Assembly (NCBI GenBank): GCA_025618425.1 | Contig: CM046838.1 | Location: forward strand, 3,262,715-3,326,714 | Direction of reading: 5' to 3' | Source: Heliocidaris tuberculata | Taxonomy: Eukaryota > Echinodermata > Echinoidea > Camarodonta > Echinometridae | DNA: 64,000 bases | Shown here: positions 24,901 through 32,759 of the stretch, piece after piece | Layout: each line of letters opens with the position of its first letter | Numbering within the stretch: the first letter of the stretch is position 1 | Made by a program: the position numbers and the translations under genes | Notes under the pieces: model-generated | Database searches by the model: none | What the model saw: the letters and a program-made list of their open reading frames with translations, nothing else | Told to the model about the DNA's origin: nothing

Positions 24901-26965
24901 TTATGGTAAATTATTTTTAAAAAATGGGGCGTTATTTATATTCTGATCCCAGCTGCGTTGAGGAAAATAATGTGACATAAAATAAAAATGAAATAGAGTA
25001 GTAATAAAAATAGTCAAAGTAGAAGAGAAAGGGCGATATTGGTAGGAAAGGAGCACTACTGGAGGTGAATGATGAAAACCTGAAAAGGGACACGGTTTTC
25101 ACGAGTTTAATAAAGTGGGGCGGAGGACTACTATGCCACCCCATTATGAAAAAGAATCTTCATCAATACACATCTTATAAATAAATAAACAAATAGATAA
25201 TCAAATATTCGGTAATTGGCATAAAAGCGTAAAGATTACTGCTAAACAAAAGAGGAGGCTTACCTTATAGACCAAAATCTTGTTAACGACGTGCATTCTG
25301 CGAACAAAAGAACGCGATAAAAAAAAGTAGGCCGATACTTTTCCCACGATTTACTCGTATCGCATTATTATCAAATTCTCCATTGATAAAGAACGGCGTA
25401 TGCGGAATGTGTAGGAAATTTAATTCCGTTTTACTCTCCTTTTCTTTTAATGAAATATCATTTTTTTTATATGAGTCAATTAAGGTTTTATTTCTTTCAT
25501 TTCCATTTTAGTTAAAAAACAAACCTTTATTACTCCTTTACAGCTGATTTTTTTTTTTTGGGGGGGGGGGGGGGGGAGGGGGGCGAAAATGCGTTTTGCC
25601 CCTCCCCCACAGGGTGGGGGCAGGGGCGGTCGCCTGCCCCCACCCTACTTTCGCCGCCTATGAACACATTCTTGATTTCAGTTAGGTTAAAATGACGTCA
25701 CAATTTATGGCAGGGTTTTTTCGCAAAAACTGCGCCCTTCTGGAGAAAACTAGAAGAGAAATATAAAACAAAAACAAAAAAAAAATGATAAAGGAAGAAA
25801 TAAGAGAAAAATTCTGAAAATATGAAAGAAGAAAAGAAAATTAGATGCTAGAATAAGAAAGACAGAATAGAGAAGATGATATAAGGAAGAAACAAAGAAT
25901 AAGAGATAAAGGAAAGATCAAAAGAGGAGATGAAAGGAGAATAATAAAGAAATACACGGGGTAGGGTAGAACAAAAGATGAAAGAGATGAAAGAAGGAAA
26001 AAATAAAGGAAAACATAAATGAGATCAAAAAGACAAGATGATGGAAGGATAAAAAAAAAGAATAACATAAGGGAAAGACAGCAAGAGAAGATAAAGAAAG
26101 GAAAAAAGAACAACATATGGAAAGACAGAAAGAGAAGTTCCAAGAAAGATCAAAATACAGAAATAGAAGAACAAAGAAAGATTAAAACAAAACACACACA
26201 AAAAAAAAATGAGACAACAGAGAAGATGAAGAGAGATCAAAACAAAAAAATAACATAAGAAAAGACAGAAAGAGAAGATTACAGAAATCCCCAAACAAAG
26301 AATAACATAAGCACAGAAGGAAAGAAAAGAGAAAAAGGAAAATAAAGAGAGCCCAAGGGAGGGATAGCAATAAAGATAAAGAGGAAAAAATAAAGAAAAG
26401 TTAAAGATAAAATGATACTTAGACAAAGAACAACATAACGAAAGTAAGGGGGATGCAAAAAGATATTAAAAGCAATATTAAGTTTAGTACAGAAGAAAAG
26501 ATAAAAGGATGAAAATATATACGAACATAAGGATGAGATGTCCTGGAGGGGCCAGTTGCCCTAGGGGGTAGTTGACCTAAGGTGGTAGTTGTCTGGGGGT
26601 AGTTGTCCGGGGGGTAGTTGCCCGGGGTAGTTGTCCAGGGGATAGTTGACCGGATACGATATAGTGTGTGCGTATGTGCGCCCATTTAAAGCGATGACAT
26701 AGGCATGAACTGTACATTCGGACCGATGACACACAGCGAACCGATGACGTCATCGGTTGGCAGACCTGCGCAGTGAGACCCAAATTACATGCTTTTGCAT
26801 ATAGGGGTAGGTCATCAGTTAGTATTACGCGAACAAGTCGTCGGTTGTATAGAAACATTTCAGACGGGTCATCGGTTATGCGGTTGAATTCTACACACAC
26901 AGGTCATCGGTTATGCGGTCAAATTCTAGGTTGAAAAAGATGTCATCGGTTCTTATGTGCGCATA

Positions 26966-27008
<43 letters not shown>

Positions 27009-30000
27009 GTGTGTGTGACCCTCCACCACGAAACGACCAGTAAGTCGCAATGGGAGTTTTAGAGTAAACAGCTGAAAAAGGTGGTTTGGGGTGGAAATAT
27101 TGATTTTAATTTTTTGGTAGTTTCTAAAAGTTCATTTATTAATCTACTTTGTGACAGAATTTCAGGTTAAAATACCTTGTTGAAATATGTTTTTACTCTG
27201 ATTCCAAATGACCATGTTTTCCTGGACATTCAAACTTTGTGTGTCAACTTGCTGGGATTGTACATCACATCGCTTTTCTGGTATAGCTTAAAAAACTATG
27301 CACTGTCTGATATTCAAAATCTAAATGAACAAAGAAAGATATTTATTCTGAAGGTATGGAAAGTTTCAACCCAATCCAACTAGTACTTCACAGTGTATGC
27401 TAGGGAGTTTTGACCCAACCTTTTGTGCGACAAACAATAGGACACAGATTAGGCGCTCTTAAATGGTCACTCTTCTTTTTAGAGCCCGTTTTCTCTATTG
27501 TTTTGGTCATTAGCCTGTCTGACACGTTGATATTCTCATAGTAATTTACAATGGTTTGCTTAGTCCATACAAGACAAGTTATATATCATTTTAAAGCTGA
27601 GAATCTAATCTTTCAAACTGTGTTGAAATTTTAAAAACCCAAATTTCCGACTTACTGGTCGTTTTGTGGTGGAGGGTCACAATATATATACCCTGCGGTT
27701 TTTTGTTTTTTTTTTCTTCTTCGTTCATAAACGACGGTTCTAGTACTAGAATTTATATTTCAAATGTTATGGAAGCATGGGTGTCGATCCCAAGAGGAGG
27801 AGGATGTGTGTGATATATTCCCCAAATATAGTTCAGGAGGGGGATGGCCTGTATCATCACCCCCCCCCCCCCAATAATTCACCTTCAATAAATGACATGA
27901 ACAAATAATATGATTTAGGAGGAGGAGGATGATCCATGATGATTATTATTCATAGGATCACAATCGATCAACATGGTCATAATTTTTGTTATAATTTTTT
28001 TTAATATTATGATTAGGAAGACCTAAATTAAGATTTCAAAGAAAATAATGAAATTAAGCAAGTTAGTAATGTTAATGAACTGAAATGATGGTTTAGCACA
28101 TTGTAGATGTATGAATTAGACATCGGTTTTGTTGTTGTTGTTTTAATTATTAAGGCTTTGGTAAAGCGCCTTTCAAAGTGTAGGGAGCATTAATAAATAT
28201 AGTTCACTTAAAAAAAAAACAACTAGCGATATATTTGACAAAAGGCGGAAATACATTTTAAGGCTTTAATAAATACAGCACCGTGGGGTTGTCCTTCATC
28301 CATTTCCCTTTCTTATTTTGTTTAAATAGCGACCCCCTTCTTCAGTCATGAATACCGACCCTCTTTTCACCTATTAATATAGCTAACCTTTTCATCTATT
28401 ATGAATAACGGCACTCTTCTTCAATTATATGAACGACCCTCTTCTTCGTTATGAATTATGAATGGTCATTATGAGTAATTATTTTTTTTGTGAATAGCGG
28501 TCCTTATGACTAGCGAGAGGACCCCCTCTACTAAGCCCTATCATAATTCCATTGGAAGTGTTTTTCTTCGGAAATTTTCTTAACTCATCGGCACAAAGTC
28601 ATAAAACTTTTGCTAGAGTTATAAAATAAAGTTTGAATACGACCAAGTACAAGTTTTAAATATTTTTTTTATGCCATCTTATTCAGGGGGAAGGTGTTAT
28701 GTGCTACAGATCAACTATAGTTCCATGGCTGCTCGGTCCTTCCAGGTATTTTAGGAGTTTTGATGACATTTTGACGCCGTCTTGGATTTGAATGATTTTA
28801 ACTTAATAATTAAACTGGATCGCAAAATAGTGGCTTGCAAACCAATTTTCATCTGAGGCTATTCTGTCCAATTTGGTGCATCTTCCCTGAATTGCTGCCG
28901 GCGTTGGCAGGCATCTTGGATACCTAAGTTGCAGATAAGGATAGTTTAATATTCAATAATCTTTTTTTAAATATACATTTAAACTTAGCAGTTACATCTG
29001 TACTCCATAGAGTAACTCACTTCCGGGAATTACCCAATGGCGGCCGTTTTGGATGCCATCTTGGATTACCTGGTTTCCTGACCGCCATTACATTAATCTG
29101 AGTGGATTTCTTGACCCCAAAATCTACGTATAAAATTACATCTTTTGGCATGGTTATTTATGGCCTTTTTTTAGGTGCTGGCGGCCATCCAAGGTAACGT
29201 CTTCTGTATAAGGCTACTCCTGTACTTCAGTGATACTTTTAAGCGTTTGTATTCCATGTCATTATAGTGTATCTAAAATGCCGAATCAATGATGATGATT
29301 ATGATAATAATAATAATAATGATAATAATGATAATATAAATATTTATACAAATAACAATAATAATGATAATGATAGGCCTAATAATCATGATAATGATAA
29401 TAATGATAATAATAATAATGATAATAATAATAATAATAATAATAATAGATAGATAGATAGGTAGATAGATAGATAGATAAATAGATAGATAGATAAATAG
29501 ATAGTACCGGTAACTTCCGGTCATTTGTGAAGAAATTGGCCGTCATTTCGGACGCCATCTTGCATTACAAGGTTTCCTGACCCCATAACATATTGTAAGT
29601 GGTCTGAATGGATTTCCCGAACCCAAAACCTAGGTATAGACATTAAAATTACATCTCTAGGTTAGACATATCATGATTTATGGCCATTTTTTGGTTGCGG
29701 CGGCCGACTTGGATGCCAAAATGGCGGTTATAAGGTACCATCTTGAATGCAAGGCTACTCCAGTACTTTTTGATACTTTGACGTGTATGAACAGATATCC
29801 TTAGCCCTTAAATGTGTTTATAATCTTGAATATTGCCTCTATACTGTAATTGGTACCTCAATTCCGGTCTTTTTTATGAAAATTGGCGGCCATCTTGGAT
29901 TTCCAGGTTTTCTGACCCTCAAAACACATTGTAAGTGGTCTGAATGGATTTATCGACCCTGAAAACCTAGGTATAGACACCAAAGTTACATATGTCGGAT

Positions 30001-31048
30001 TCATATGTAATGATTTATCGCTATTTCAGGTGCTGGAGGCCTTCTTGGACGCCATTTTGAAAATAACCACTTTCCGGAAGTCCGATTTTCTTAGATTTTT
30101 AGTATGTTATTCCTGATGTCAAACACCCCCGGAAACCATTGAAAAACCCTTTGTTGCAATTTTTTGGGGTCAAACCATAAATTGACAAGATTACGGTCAA
30201 ATATATTAGCGCATATCAGTTCCCCATTTACACCTGGGCGTAGAGTGGCAAATGATGATATCTTGCCAAAGGACGTTAGTGTCGGTCTGGGATTCCAACC
30301 CTCAACCTTTTGATTGAGAGTGAAGTGAATGAATCACCCTACCGCAACATCTCCACGAAATTGGTATAACACCGGGATTTCTCATCATATTTCGATTTTG
30401 ATTATGAGGGAATTTCAAGAGGAATTCTTTTCTTTGGAGGACATTTTCTACCAGGATTTCCCTGTTTCTACTATGAACTCAACCTTCTCTTTAAGTTAGC
30501 TGTTGTTTGAGAAAGACTAAGAAAGAGAGGGTTCTCGAAATCAAGACGAGAAGAGATATTTGGGCGGGGGCTAAATGCATGGCTAAATGTTCAGTTGTAT
30601 TCCGCGTGAAATACTAGCGGAAATATGTGTATACCATACTTTATTTAAAAGACTGTCCATGAACATACCTTTTTATTGATTTATTTATTTCTCTTCTTCA
30701 AACATATTTTGCAAACAGATTACAACATAAACAAGTGATAATACATTATGAAGTAAAGTCATGAATCATAAAGAAGGATTGTGTCAATGGTAAATCTACA
30801 CCAAACTTGCCATTATGCTATCTGTTTACATGTATAACCGTTCATTTCAGCTTAACCACGAGCAACCCATGACCGTGACTTCTCGGAGGAAAAGCAGTGT
30901 CATGGGATGTAGTCGGGAATCTTCTATCGTTAAGGAAGAGAAGGAACCAACTGATCCGTCTGAGAAAATCGCTGCGCACAGTGGCATATCTCAAACAGAC
31001 GTCCCTGGACAAAAACAGAATAAAGCACAATATTATAAATCACAGTAG
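3620..31048 (+). CDS. Locus A: small single-pass membrane protein with microexon-encoded tail
   Basis: Spliced model: 3620-3695, 6586-6687, 7138-7152, 9550-9576, 10300-10314, 12101-12127, 18032-18099, 19011-19211, 30851-31048. It totals 729 nt, exactly 242 codons plus TAG. Every junction keeps phase (1,1,1,1,1,1,0,0). The protein has a signal peptide (1-25), about 12 ectodomain residues (EQSDETTKDQT), one membrane helix (about 37-58), then a Ser-rich tail of about 180 residues. The tail starts with short modules (QFPHG, RFLQARGRQ, EFLPE, EFPQFTGRQ). It later holds a basophilic-kinase-like site (SRRKSSV) and ends near QYYKSQ. I recognise no family; a short ectodomain plus long tail recalls signalling adaptors, but that is analogy only. 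Alternatively a larger ectodomain may lie left of the window and the 3620 exon may belong elsewhere. The candidate microexon at 7757 is left out because it creates a stop. Introns carry a LINE, a solo LTR and a foldback. Confidence 0.5.
4631..4700. repeat. Perfect 23-bp hairpin with flanking 16-bp direct repeat
   Basis: Arms 4631-4653 and 4663-4685 are perfect inverted copies (outer end CCTCAATAAACATGATGG) around a 9-bp loop. The 16-bp string GGGCATAACGTAGGGA occurs at 4647-4662 and again at 4685-4700. This arrangement looks like a local template-switch event and not a transposon. It lies in the first intron of locus A. Confidence 0.8.
4965..5640 (+). pseudogene. Fragment of a CR1/L2- or jockey-like LINE reverse transcriptase
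   Basis: The conceptual peptide at 4971-5090 (SNGIPNLLLKRIIPVIVE, then HIFNLSLNTE) matches the start of the reverse-transcriptase domain of CR1/L2/jockey-type LINEs. After an interruption at 5100-5489, degenerate sequence equivalent to the K-V-x-P-x-Y-K-K-G region and NYRP continues to about 5640. It is short, frameshifted and split by a MITE, so it is an old dead copy. Confidence 0.6.
5100..5489. mobile_element. MITE with CACTGTAAAA termini and TA target duplication
   Basis: The element begins CACTGTAAAAAA and ends TTTTTTACAGTG, flanked on both sides by TA (5098-5099 and 5490-5491). It is 390 bp and has no coding capacity. It interrupts the LINE fragment, so it is younger than that. A related 5'-truncated copy lies at 58546-58842. 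The superfamily is uncertain (CACTG termini with a 2-bp duplication). Confidence 0.75.
5640..6540. other. Locus A intron, nothing recognised
   Basis: AT-rich intronic sequence with a poly-T run of about 30 (6005-6035). No exon candidate with both splice sites and open phase was found here. Confidence 0.45.
6586..6687 (+). CDS. Locus A exon 2: juxtamembrane and transmembrane segment
   Basis: The acceptor (actctag) ends at 6585 and a strong donor (GTGAGTAT) starts at 6688. The 102-nt exon enters and leaves in phase 1. It encodes an acidic polar stretch (EQSDETTKDQT) and then a hydrophobic span containing MALLFIITLNVTLLISFL, closing with CRCI, a Cys/Arg stop-transfer. The helix carries an Asn but no strongly charged residue. 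The polypyrimidine tract (6542-6564) is about 20 nt from the AG, which is acceptable but not ideal. Confidence 0.65.
7138..7152 (+). CDS. Locus A microexon, unit 1 (15 nt)
   Basis: The acceptor (TTTTTTTACCAG) ends at 7137 and the donor GTAGGT starts at 7153. The exon enters in phase 1 and encodes QFPHG. It ends in A, so it joins in frame and without a stop to any later exon in the set. Confidence 0.5.
7757..7771 (+). pseudogene. Microexon copy, unit 2, with GC donor; inclusion creates a stop
   Basis: The acceptor (TTATTTTACCAG) ends at 7756, followed by AATTTCTTCAGAGAT and a GCAAGT donor, the usual form of a GC-AG intron. Because the exon ends in T and the next exons begin GA, AA or AG, inclusion makes TGA, TAA or TAG at the junction in every case. 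It is either a decayed copy or a poison exon. An alternative 19-nt form using GTATCT would shift the frame. Confidence 0.5.
8935..9065 (+). mobile_element. Second tRNA-headed SINE family, copy in unit 3
   Basis: It begins with an A-box-like GGGTGAGTTGGTCTAGCGG and continues through TCTTTCGGATGGTGACGTTA. It has lost the B-box segment that is still present in the homologous copy in unit 5. Shared position in the duplicated units shows it is older than the duplication. Confidence 0.65.
9550..9576 (+). CDS. Locus A microexon, unit 3 (27 nt)
   Basis: The acceptor (TGTATTTTTCAG) ends at 9549 and the donor GTATTT starts at 9577. It encodes RFLQARGRQ when joined after the unit 1 exon (phase 1 in, phase 1 out). 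It is paralogous to 12101-12127. Confidence 0.55.
9602..9908. mobile_element. MITE with about 40-bp inverted termini, inserted only in unit 3
   Basis: GGGGAAGTCAACCCTGGTA at the left is mirrored at 9890-9908 by TACCAGGGTGGACTTCCCC, and similarity continues inward to about 40 bp. The homologous place in unit 5 lacks it, giving a natural empty site. Inside it, 9745-9860 resembles a hAT-type remnant ending GGCTACGCCAGTGG (compare 46200-46313). Confidence 0.65.
10300..10314 (+). CDS. Locus A microexon, unit 4 (15 nt)
   Basis: The acceptor (TTATTTTCACCAG) ends at 10299 and a consensus GTATGT donor starts at 10315. It encodes EFLPE in phase 1. It has the best splice sites of the short microexons. 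Confidence 0.55.
10748..10907 (+). mobile_element. Second tRNA-headed SINE family, copy in unit 5
   Basis: It has an A-box-like GGGTGAGTTGGTCTATCGG, and a B-box-like CCAGGTTCGAAACTGAG that is missing from the unit 3 copy. It continues TCTTTCGGACGGTGACGTTA into a body shared with 8935-9065. Confidence 0.7.
10908..11541 (-). mobile_element. 5'-truncated LINE-like insertion in unit 5
   Basis: Comparison with unit 3 shows about 634 extra bases here between TGATTGATAC and GTCTG-AA. The insert starts with poly-T on the plus strand, meaning a poly-A tail on the minus strand. It also contains (CT)n and C/A-rich stretches (11340-11400). No reverse-transcriptase motif remains, so the LINE assignment rests on the tail and the empty-site comparison. 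Confidence 0.5.
12101..12127 (+). CDS. Locus A microexon, unit 5 (27 nt)
   Basis: The acceptor (TGTATTTTTCAG) ends at 12100 and the donor GTATTT starts at 12128. It encodes EFPQFTGRQ in phase 1. It shares the C-terminal GRQ and both splice sites with the unit 3 microexon. Confidence 0.55.
12597..12611 (+). pseudogene. Decayed microexon site, unit 6
   Basis: The position expected for a short microexon reads TTTTCACCAAGTATTATTCCTTACCGTTAAT. The acceptor region has changed and no 15-nt frame with a good donor remains. This copy appears dead. Confidence 0.4.
12836..12851. repeat. Target-site duplication, left copy
   Basis: ACTTTTACTCAATCTT here is repeated exactly at 17738-17753 on the other side of the LINE. 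A 16-bp perfect duplication is the signature of target-primed reverse transcription. Confidence 0.9.
12852..17737 (-). mobile_element. Near full-length L1-type (Tx1-like) LINE, antisense in locus A
   Basis: The element is bounded by a perfect 16-bp target duplication (12836-12851 and 17738-17753). Its poly-A tail reads as poly-T just after 12851. ORF2 starts at 17622, 115 nt from the 5' end, so no ORF1 is present: either 5' truncation or a single-ORF copy. About 1 kb of 3' untranslated sequence follows the coding part. It lies in the intron between the 12101 microexon and the 18032 exon of locus A, in antisense orientation. ORF2 is broken by at least two frameshifts, so the copy is inactive even though the duplication is intact. 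Confidence 0.9.
13861..17622 (-). pseudogene. LINE ORF2: endonuclease and reverse transcriptase, frameshifted
   Basis: The main open part (17622-15007, 871 codons) starts MDVKLITFNCRGLQ. It contains an apurinic-like endonuclease with QETHSS, CAGDFNLV, SRLDFILVS and SDHSAV. The reverse transcriptase follows with NYRPISPLTVGYKILAK, DIQKAFDSVSH, GIFQGCPISPYLF and the catalytic LLADDS. A frameshift near 15010 moves the frame; the C-terminal part resumes in 14953-14054 and contains the zinc-binding-like CAFCNTDPETYIHLFVECP. A further shift near 14070 leads into a last segment ending about 13861. The total is about 1,240 codons, normal for ORF2. The endonuclease and C-x2-C...H...C finger place it in the L1/Tx1 group; the exact clade would need a tree. 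Confidence 0.9.
17815..17905. repeat. Dispersed repeat, copy 1
   Basis: GCATGGGTGTCGATCCC and the later GGCCTGTATTATCATCCCCC with CAATAAT match 27775-27880 in the same order. The middle is a poly-C/poly-A run. It is probably a MITE fragment; no ends were fixed. Confidence 0.55.
18032..18099 (+). CDS. Locus A tail exon with DPDYVTAV
   Basis: A strong acceptor (GTTCGTTTTTCAG) ends at 18031. The donor GTAGGT starts at 18100. The exon enters in phase 1 and leaves in phase 0. It encodes EGLILDPDYVTAVPKSC followed by NTDTSI. The tyrosine sits in an acidic context, a plausible phosphorylation site. Confidence 0.55.
18290..18960. repeat. (TAG)n / (CTA)n microsatellite
   Basis: About 670 bp of trinucleotide repeat with local strand flips, TAG on most of the plus strand but ACT at 18573-18590 and 18680-18718. 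The long poly-Val, poly-Leu and poly-Ser frames here are artefacts of the repeat. It lies in a locus A intron, ending about 50 bp before an exon. Confidence 0.95.
19011..19211 (+). CDS. Locus A serine-rich tail exon
   Basis: The acceptor (TTTGTCCGTTTCAG) ends at 19010 and the donor GTTAGT starts at 19212. The exon has 201 nt, 67 codons, phase 0 to phase 0, with no stop. It starts FRGDYKGNSFSTSGK and ends SCPSSSPHK. It is rich in Ser, Asp and Pro with no domain I recognise and looks disordered. Confidence 0.6.
19363..19723. mobile_element. Palindromic element with about 120-bp arms
   Basis: AGACCCAACTTCG at 19363 is mirrored by CGAAGTTGGGTCT ending at 19723. The match continues inward through the CGTATAACGCACGATGA / TCATCGTGCGTTATACG region and the TTTTGTACACTGCC region. 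Total length is about 360 bp with a short centre. No protein is encoded. It is probably a MITE; I could not fix a target duplication. Confidence 0.7.
19846..19920. mobile_element. SINE fragment (family of 628-885)
   Basis: CTCCTGGCGCTCCATCATTA and CCCCGGTCATAG resemble 665-705 and 22497-22535. Only one end of the SINE is present. Confidence 0.4.
20451..21650. mobile_element. Solo LTR, 1.2 kb, with 5-bp target duplication
   Basis: The segment begins TGTTACGATCC and ends CCTTCA, flanked on both sides by CAGTG (20446-20450 and 21651-21655). TG...CA ends plus a 5-bp duplication are typical of an LTR retrotransposon. No internal region, primer-binding site or second LTR was found, so it is most likely a solo LTR left by recombination. 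It lies in a locus A intron. The class (Gypsy-like or other) cannot be set from the LTR alone. Confidence 0.65.
20815..20985. repeat. 12-bp-based minisatellite inside the LTR
   Basis: Units such as GATGTCGATAAC and close variants repeat in phase. Both strands stay open: the minus strand reads as repeated Asp/Ile/Val and the plus strand as Asp/Val/Asn. The open frame is a by-product of the 3n period and not evidence of a gene. Confidence 0.75.
22490..22548. mobile_element. Left part of a SINE split by the foldback element
   Basis: CACTCCTGGCGCTACAACAT and TATTACCCCGATTATA match 665-710 of SINE copy 1. The match stops where the foldback begins. The matching other half is at 30199-30352. Confidence 0.6.
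22700..24200 (+). repeat. Left subterminal tandem repeats (about 340-bp unit)
   Basis: About five diverged units share CCAAGATGGC-type, GAAATCCATTC-type and GACCGGAAGTGA-type blocks. Later units drift more, so the series decays toward the element's centre. Confidence 0.7.
24210..24405. mobile_element. AACACGATAAAAAC-family MITE, degenerate copy
   Basis: TAACACGATCGCAACTACTT then TCAAGGGCAATTTCAATA and GGTGATAGACAAGGCTATTG match the intact copy at 44134-44320. The right terminus is lost. Confidence 0.55.
24430..24690 (+). repeat. GGGTCGCTATTCATAAT tandem repeats
   Basis: A unit of about 25-30 bp (GAAGAGGGTCGCTATTCATA) is repeated about nine times with variation. Its inverted counterpart lies at 28320-28530, so it belongs to the foldback arms. 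Confidence 0.7.
25745..26500 (+). repeat. A/G-rich array with AAAGAATAACATAAG unit
   Basis: Purine-rich sequence in which AAAGAATAACATAAG and AAAGACAGAAAGAGAAGAT recur at irregular spacing. The same unit appears in opposite orientation at 38990-39475 and again at 39728-39950. The Lys/Arg- or Phe/Leu-rich frames are artefacts. Confidence 0.7.
26525..26662 (-). mobile_element. Half of a GTAGTTGTCC foldback element
   Basis: Repeats of GGGGGTAGTTGTCC run to a terminus CCGGATACGA at 26650-26660. The inverted form of that terminus (CGTATCCGG) starts the complete copy at 63008. Only one arm is present here. Confidence 0.65.
26968..27014. repeat. (GT)n microsatellite
   Basis: A GT dinucleotide run of about 47 bp, directly left of the MITE at 27015. 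Confidence 0.9.
27015..27680. mobile_element. MITE with GTGACCCTCCACCAC termini
   Basis: The left end GTGACCCTCCACCACGAAAC is mirrored at 27650-27680, ending GTGGTGGAGGGTCAC. The terminal match runs about 33 bp and includes GACCAGTAAGTCG. It is 666 bp long and its interior has no coding region. It is nested in the centre of the 7.6-kb foldback. Confidence 0.75.
27775..27880. repeat. Dispersed repeat, copy 2
   Basis: Matches 17815-17905 (GCATGGGTGTCGATCCC, then GGCCTGTATCATCACCCCC). It also carries a poly-C run in the same place. Confidence 0.55.
28740..30110 (-). repeat. Right subterminal tandem repeats, inverted
   Basis: Inverted, diverged copies of the left-arm units, recognised by GGCCATCTTGGAT-type, GTGGTCTGAATGGATTT and ACTTCCGGTC-type blocks. 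The series is interrupted by the microsatellite at 29284-29505. Confidence 0.7.
29284..29505. repeat. (GATAAT)n and (GATA)n microsatellite
   Basis: GATAATAAT repeats pass into GATA repeats (29447-29503). The Asn/Asp- and Ile-rich frames here are repeat artefacts. Confidence 0.95.
30199..30352. mobile_element. Right part of the split SINE
   Basis: CCCATTTACACCTGGGCG, then AGAGTGGCAAATGATG and TCTTGCCAAAGGACGTTAGT match 747-812 of SINE copy 1. The B-box region is diverged (GGGATTCCAACCC). Its start continues where 22548 stops. Confidence 0.65.
30851..31048 (+). CDS. Locus A terminal exon with stop
   Basis: The acceptor (CGTTCATTTCAG) ends at 30850. The phase 0 reading is LNHEQPMTVTSRRKSSV..., ending QYYKSQ and TAG at 31046-31048. 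It has 65 codons, is hydrophilic and charged, and carries an RRKS site suited to basophilic kinases. The nearest clear AATAAA-like signal is about 420 bp downstream inside a MITE. Confidence 0.6.
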   Translation, partial: LNHEQPMTVTSRRKSSVMGCSRESSIVKEEKEPTDPSEKIAAHSGISQTDVPGQKQNKAQYYKSQ

Positions 31049-31455
31049 TGGTATTTTTACGTATATCCGTTCAGTTACGACGCCTTGTACTTAGTTAATG
31101 TTCGTTAGCTGTATTCCCTATATAAAGAATGATAATTCATAATTGAGGTAGTCAGTACGTCCCTACTCTTTATGTACTTTTTTTTTAAATATGAGGGGTA
31201 GGGGCACCGTTTCGAGAATCCTGAATCCCTTAAAGCTCCTCCGACACTATTAAACTCCCATTGATTGTTTTCATGAATAGCAGCTTATTCAGAATCAAAA
31301 TGTATTGACCTGGTTCTTATTGCCTGTATTTGGCTCGGACCAATCAAAAGAATATACTTTAAAAAAAAAAAAAAAAAAACCTTTTCAGCAAATTTCTAGA
31401 AACTTTATTCTTTTAGAAAACCTATCATATATTTGATATCAAGATTTTTATATCT

Positions 31456-31639
31456 AACACAATAAAAACTACTTCCGAAAAATAAACTCAAGGTCAATTT
31501 CATAGGCCTATTGTACTGCCCATAGAAATCAGGTCAGGATTACCGAATACGCCATTGCAATGTTCGCACATTTCTAAAGGTGATAGGGCTATTGAAATTG
31601 CCTTGAGTTGATTTTTCGAAAATAAGTTTTTATCGTGTT
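31456..31639. mobile_element. AACACGATAAAAAC-family MITE with 4-bp flank repeat
   Basis: It begins AACACAATAAAAACTACTTC and ends AAGTTTTTATCGTGTT. ATCT stands on both sides, a possible 4-bp target duplication. It is about 184 bp and non-coding. Confidence 0.7.
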
Positions 31640-31984
31640 ATCTTATTTCAGAGACTAGAACCATTTGAATCTGCATGTATGTTTTCTTTTAGATCATATT
31701 TGTTCTTGTTTTCTCTGGCAATTTTCTATTCTTTCTTTGTTCTTTAGTACAGTTATTACTAATTAAAATGCTATAATTTCATATTATAATTTATAGTATC
31801 TGTGACCAGATGCTATTTTTTTTTACAATTGCATGTGACATGGAGATAGTTTAATAGATTAAATATGAATAGAAGTCAGTCTTGACCAGCAGCTGTTCAA
31901 CTTTCTAGTTCTACATTATTAAAAACTATATATACTTTAACCTTGATCTCCCCTTTTATATTATGTACATGTACGTTAATCAAA

Positions 31985-32720
31985 TATACCTTGCACTGAG
32001 AGGCTCCAGTGAAATTATGGATTCTCTGAGGTGACTGGCATAATACTATTTTCAAAGGGGCGCTGCCCCGAGGAAAATAGTACCTATGCCAGTCACCAAA
32101 GTATCCATTATTTCAACCGGTGCCTTGAAAAGAGTGCATGGTATTATTTTATTTACATCCTACAAGAGTAAGTCTAGATAGATTTTTAAAAAAAAAGCTA
32201 AATGTAGAATCTAGACCTACACATAGACATTGGCCTTGATTTAGACTCTATAAGAAATGTATATAACTCACCATGTTTTCCCAAAGTCACGAAAGAGGTC
32301 ATTGCTTGTAAGTCTATAGTATATTGTAGATCTACATCTGCATGGCACAAATGGAATGGTGATAAAAACACGAAACCTTAACTTTTGCCCTAAGTCACAC
32401 AAGAGGCTAATGCTTGTAAGTCTAAGGTCTACTGCAGATCTGCATGGCACTAACCCAACGATGAAACATTTAAACGATGAAAATTGTACGTTGAACATAT
32501 TTACAGTGTCTATCATGTCTATAATTACATGTATATTAGTTATTTGTTGTAGATGTTTACCACACACCCGTGCAAATTGAAAAAAATCGGTATAGCGAAA
32601 AATATTGGGAGGTATGACGTTACGCGATACCCAATTTTTTTCATGGTGAAAGTATTTTATGACACATGAGACATTCCTTGCCAATCCTTGCACGAGAATT
32701 TTTTGATGTAGGATATAACA
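31985..32720. repeat. Dispersed repeat with long hairpin (31987-32144), copy 1
   Basis: The first 160 bp fold into a hairpin: AGGCTCCAGTGAAATTATGG and GTGACTGGCATAA are mirrored by TATGCCAGTCAC and CCATTATTTCAACCGGTGCC. The rest (GGTATAGCGAAAAATAT, then CATGGTGAAAGTATTTTATG) matches 52283-52670. Protein-like frames are not supported. Confidence 0.65.
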
Positions 32721-32759
32721 ATCATTATATTCAGCATATATGTTGGTCTTTTACTTATA

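Larger units (their letters stand above)
22560..30190. mobile_element. Large foldback element (7.6 kb) with tandem-repeat arms
   Basis: The left terminal zone (22595-22740) and the right terminal zone (30040-30165) are inverted copies: for example ACTTCCGGAAAGTGGTTA at the left and TAACCACTTTCCGGAAGT at the right. Inside each end lies a series of about 340-bp tandem repeats carrying the CCAAGATGGCGTCC motif (22700-24200; inverted at 28740-30110). Further in are GGGTCGCTATTCATAAT repeats (24430-24690; inverted, degenerate, at 28320-28530). The central 3.6 kb has no gene but holds an A/G-rich array, a G-rich foldback fragment and a MITE. It sits inside a SINE whose halves flank it. No transposase was found, so it is non-autonomous. 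Confidence 0.7.

Noticed and set aside
25841..26426. Phe/Leu/Ser-rich membrane-like frames and the matching Lys-rich frames
   Set aside because: Low-complexity purine/pyrimidine array, repeated at 39 kb; hydrophobicity is a by-product of T-rich codons.
32268..32693. 141-residue minus-strand frame and a 74-residue plus-strand frame with a membrane-like stretch
   Set aside because: Both fall in a dispersed repeat also found at 52283-52670; no splice context.
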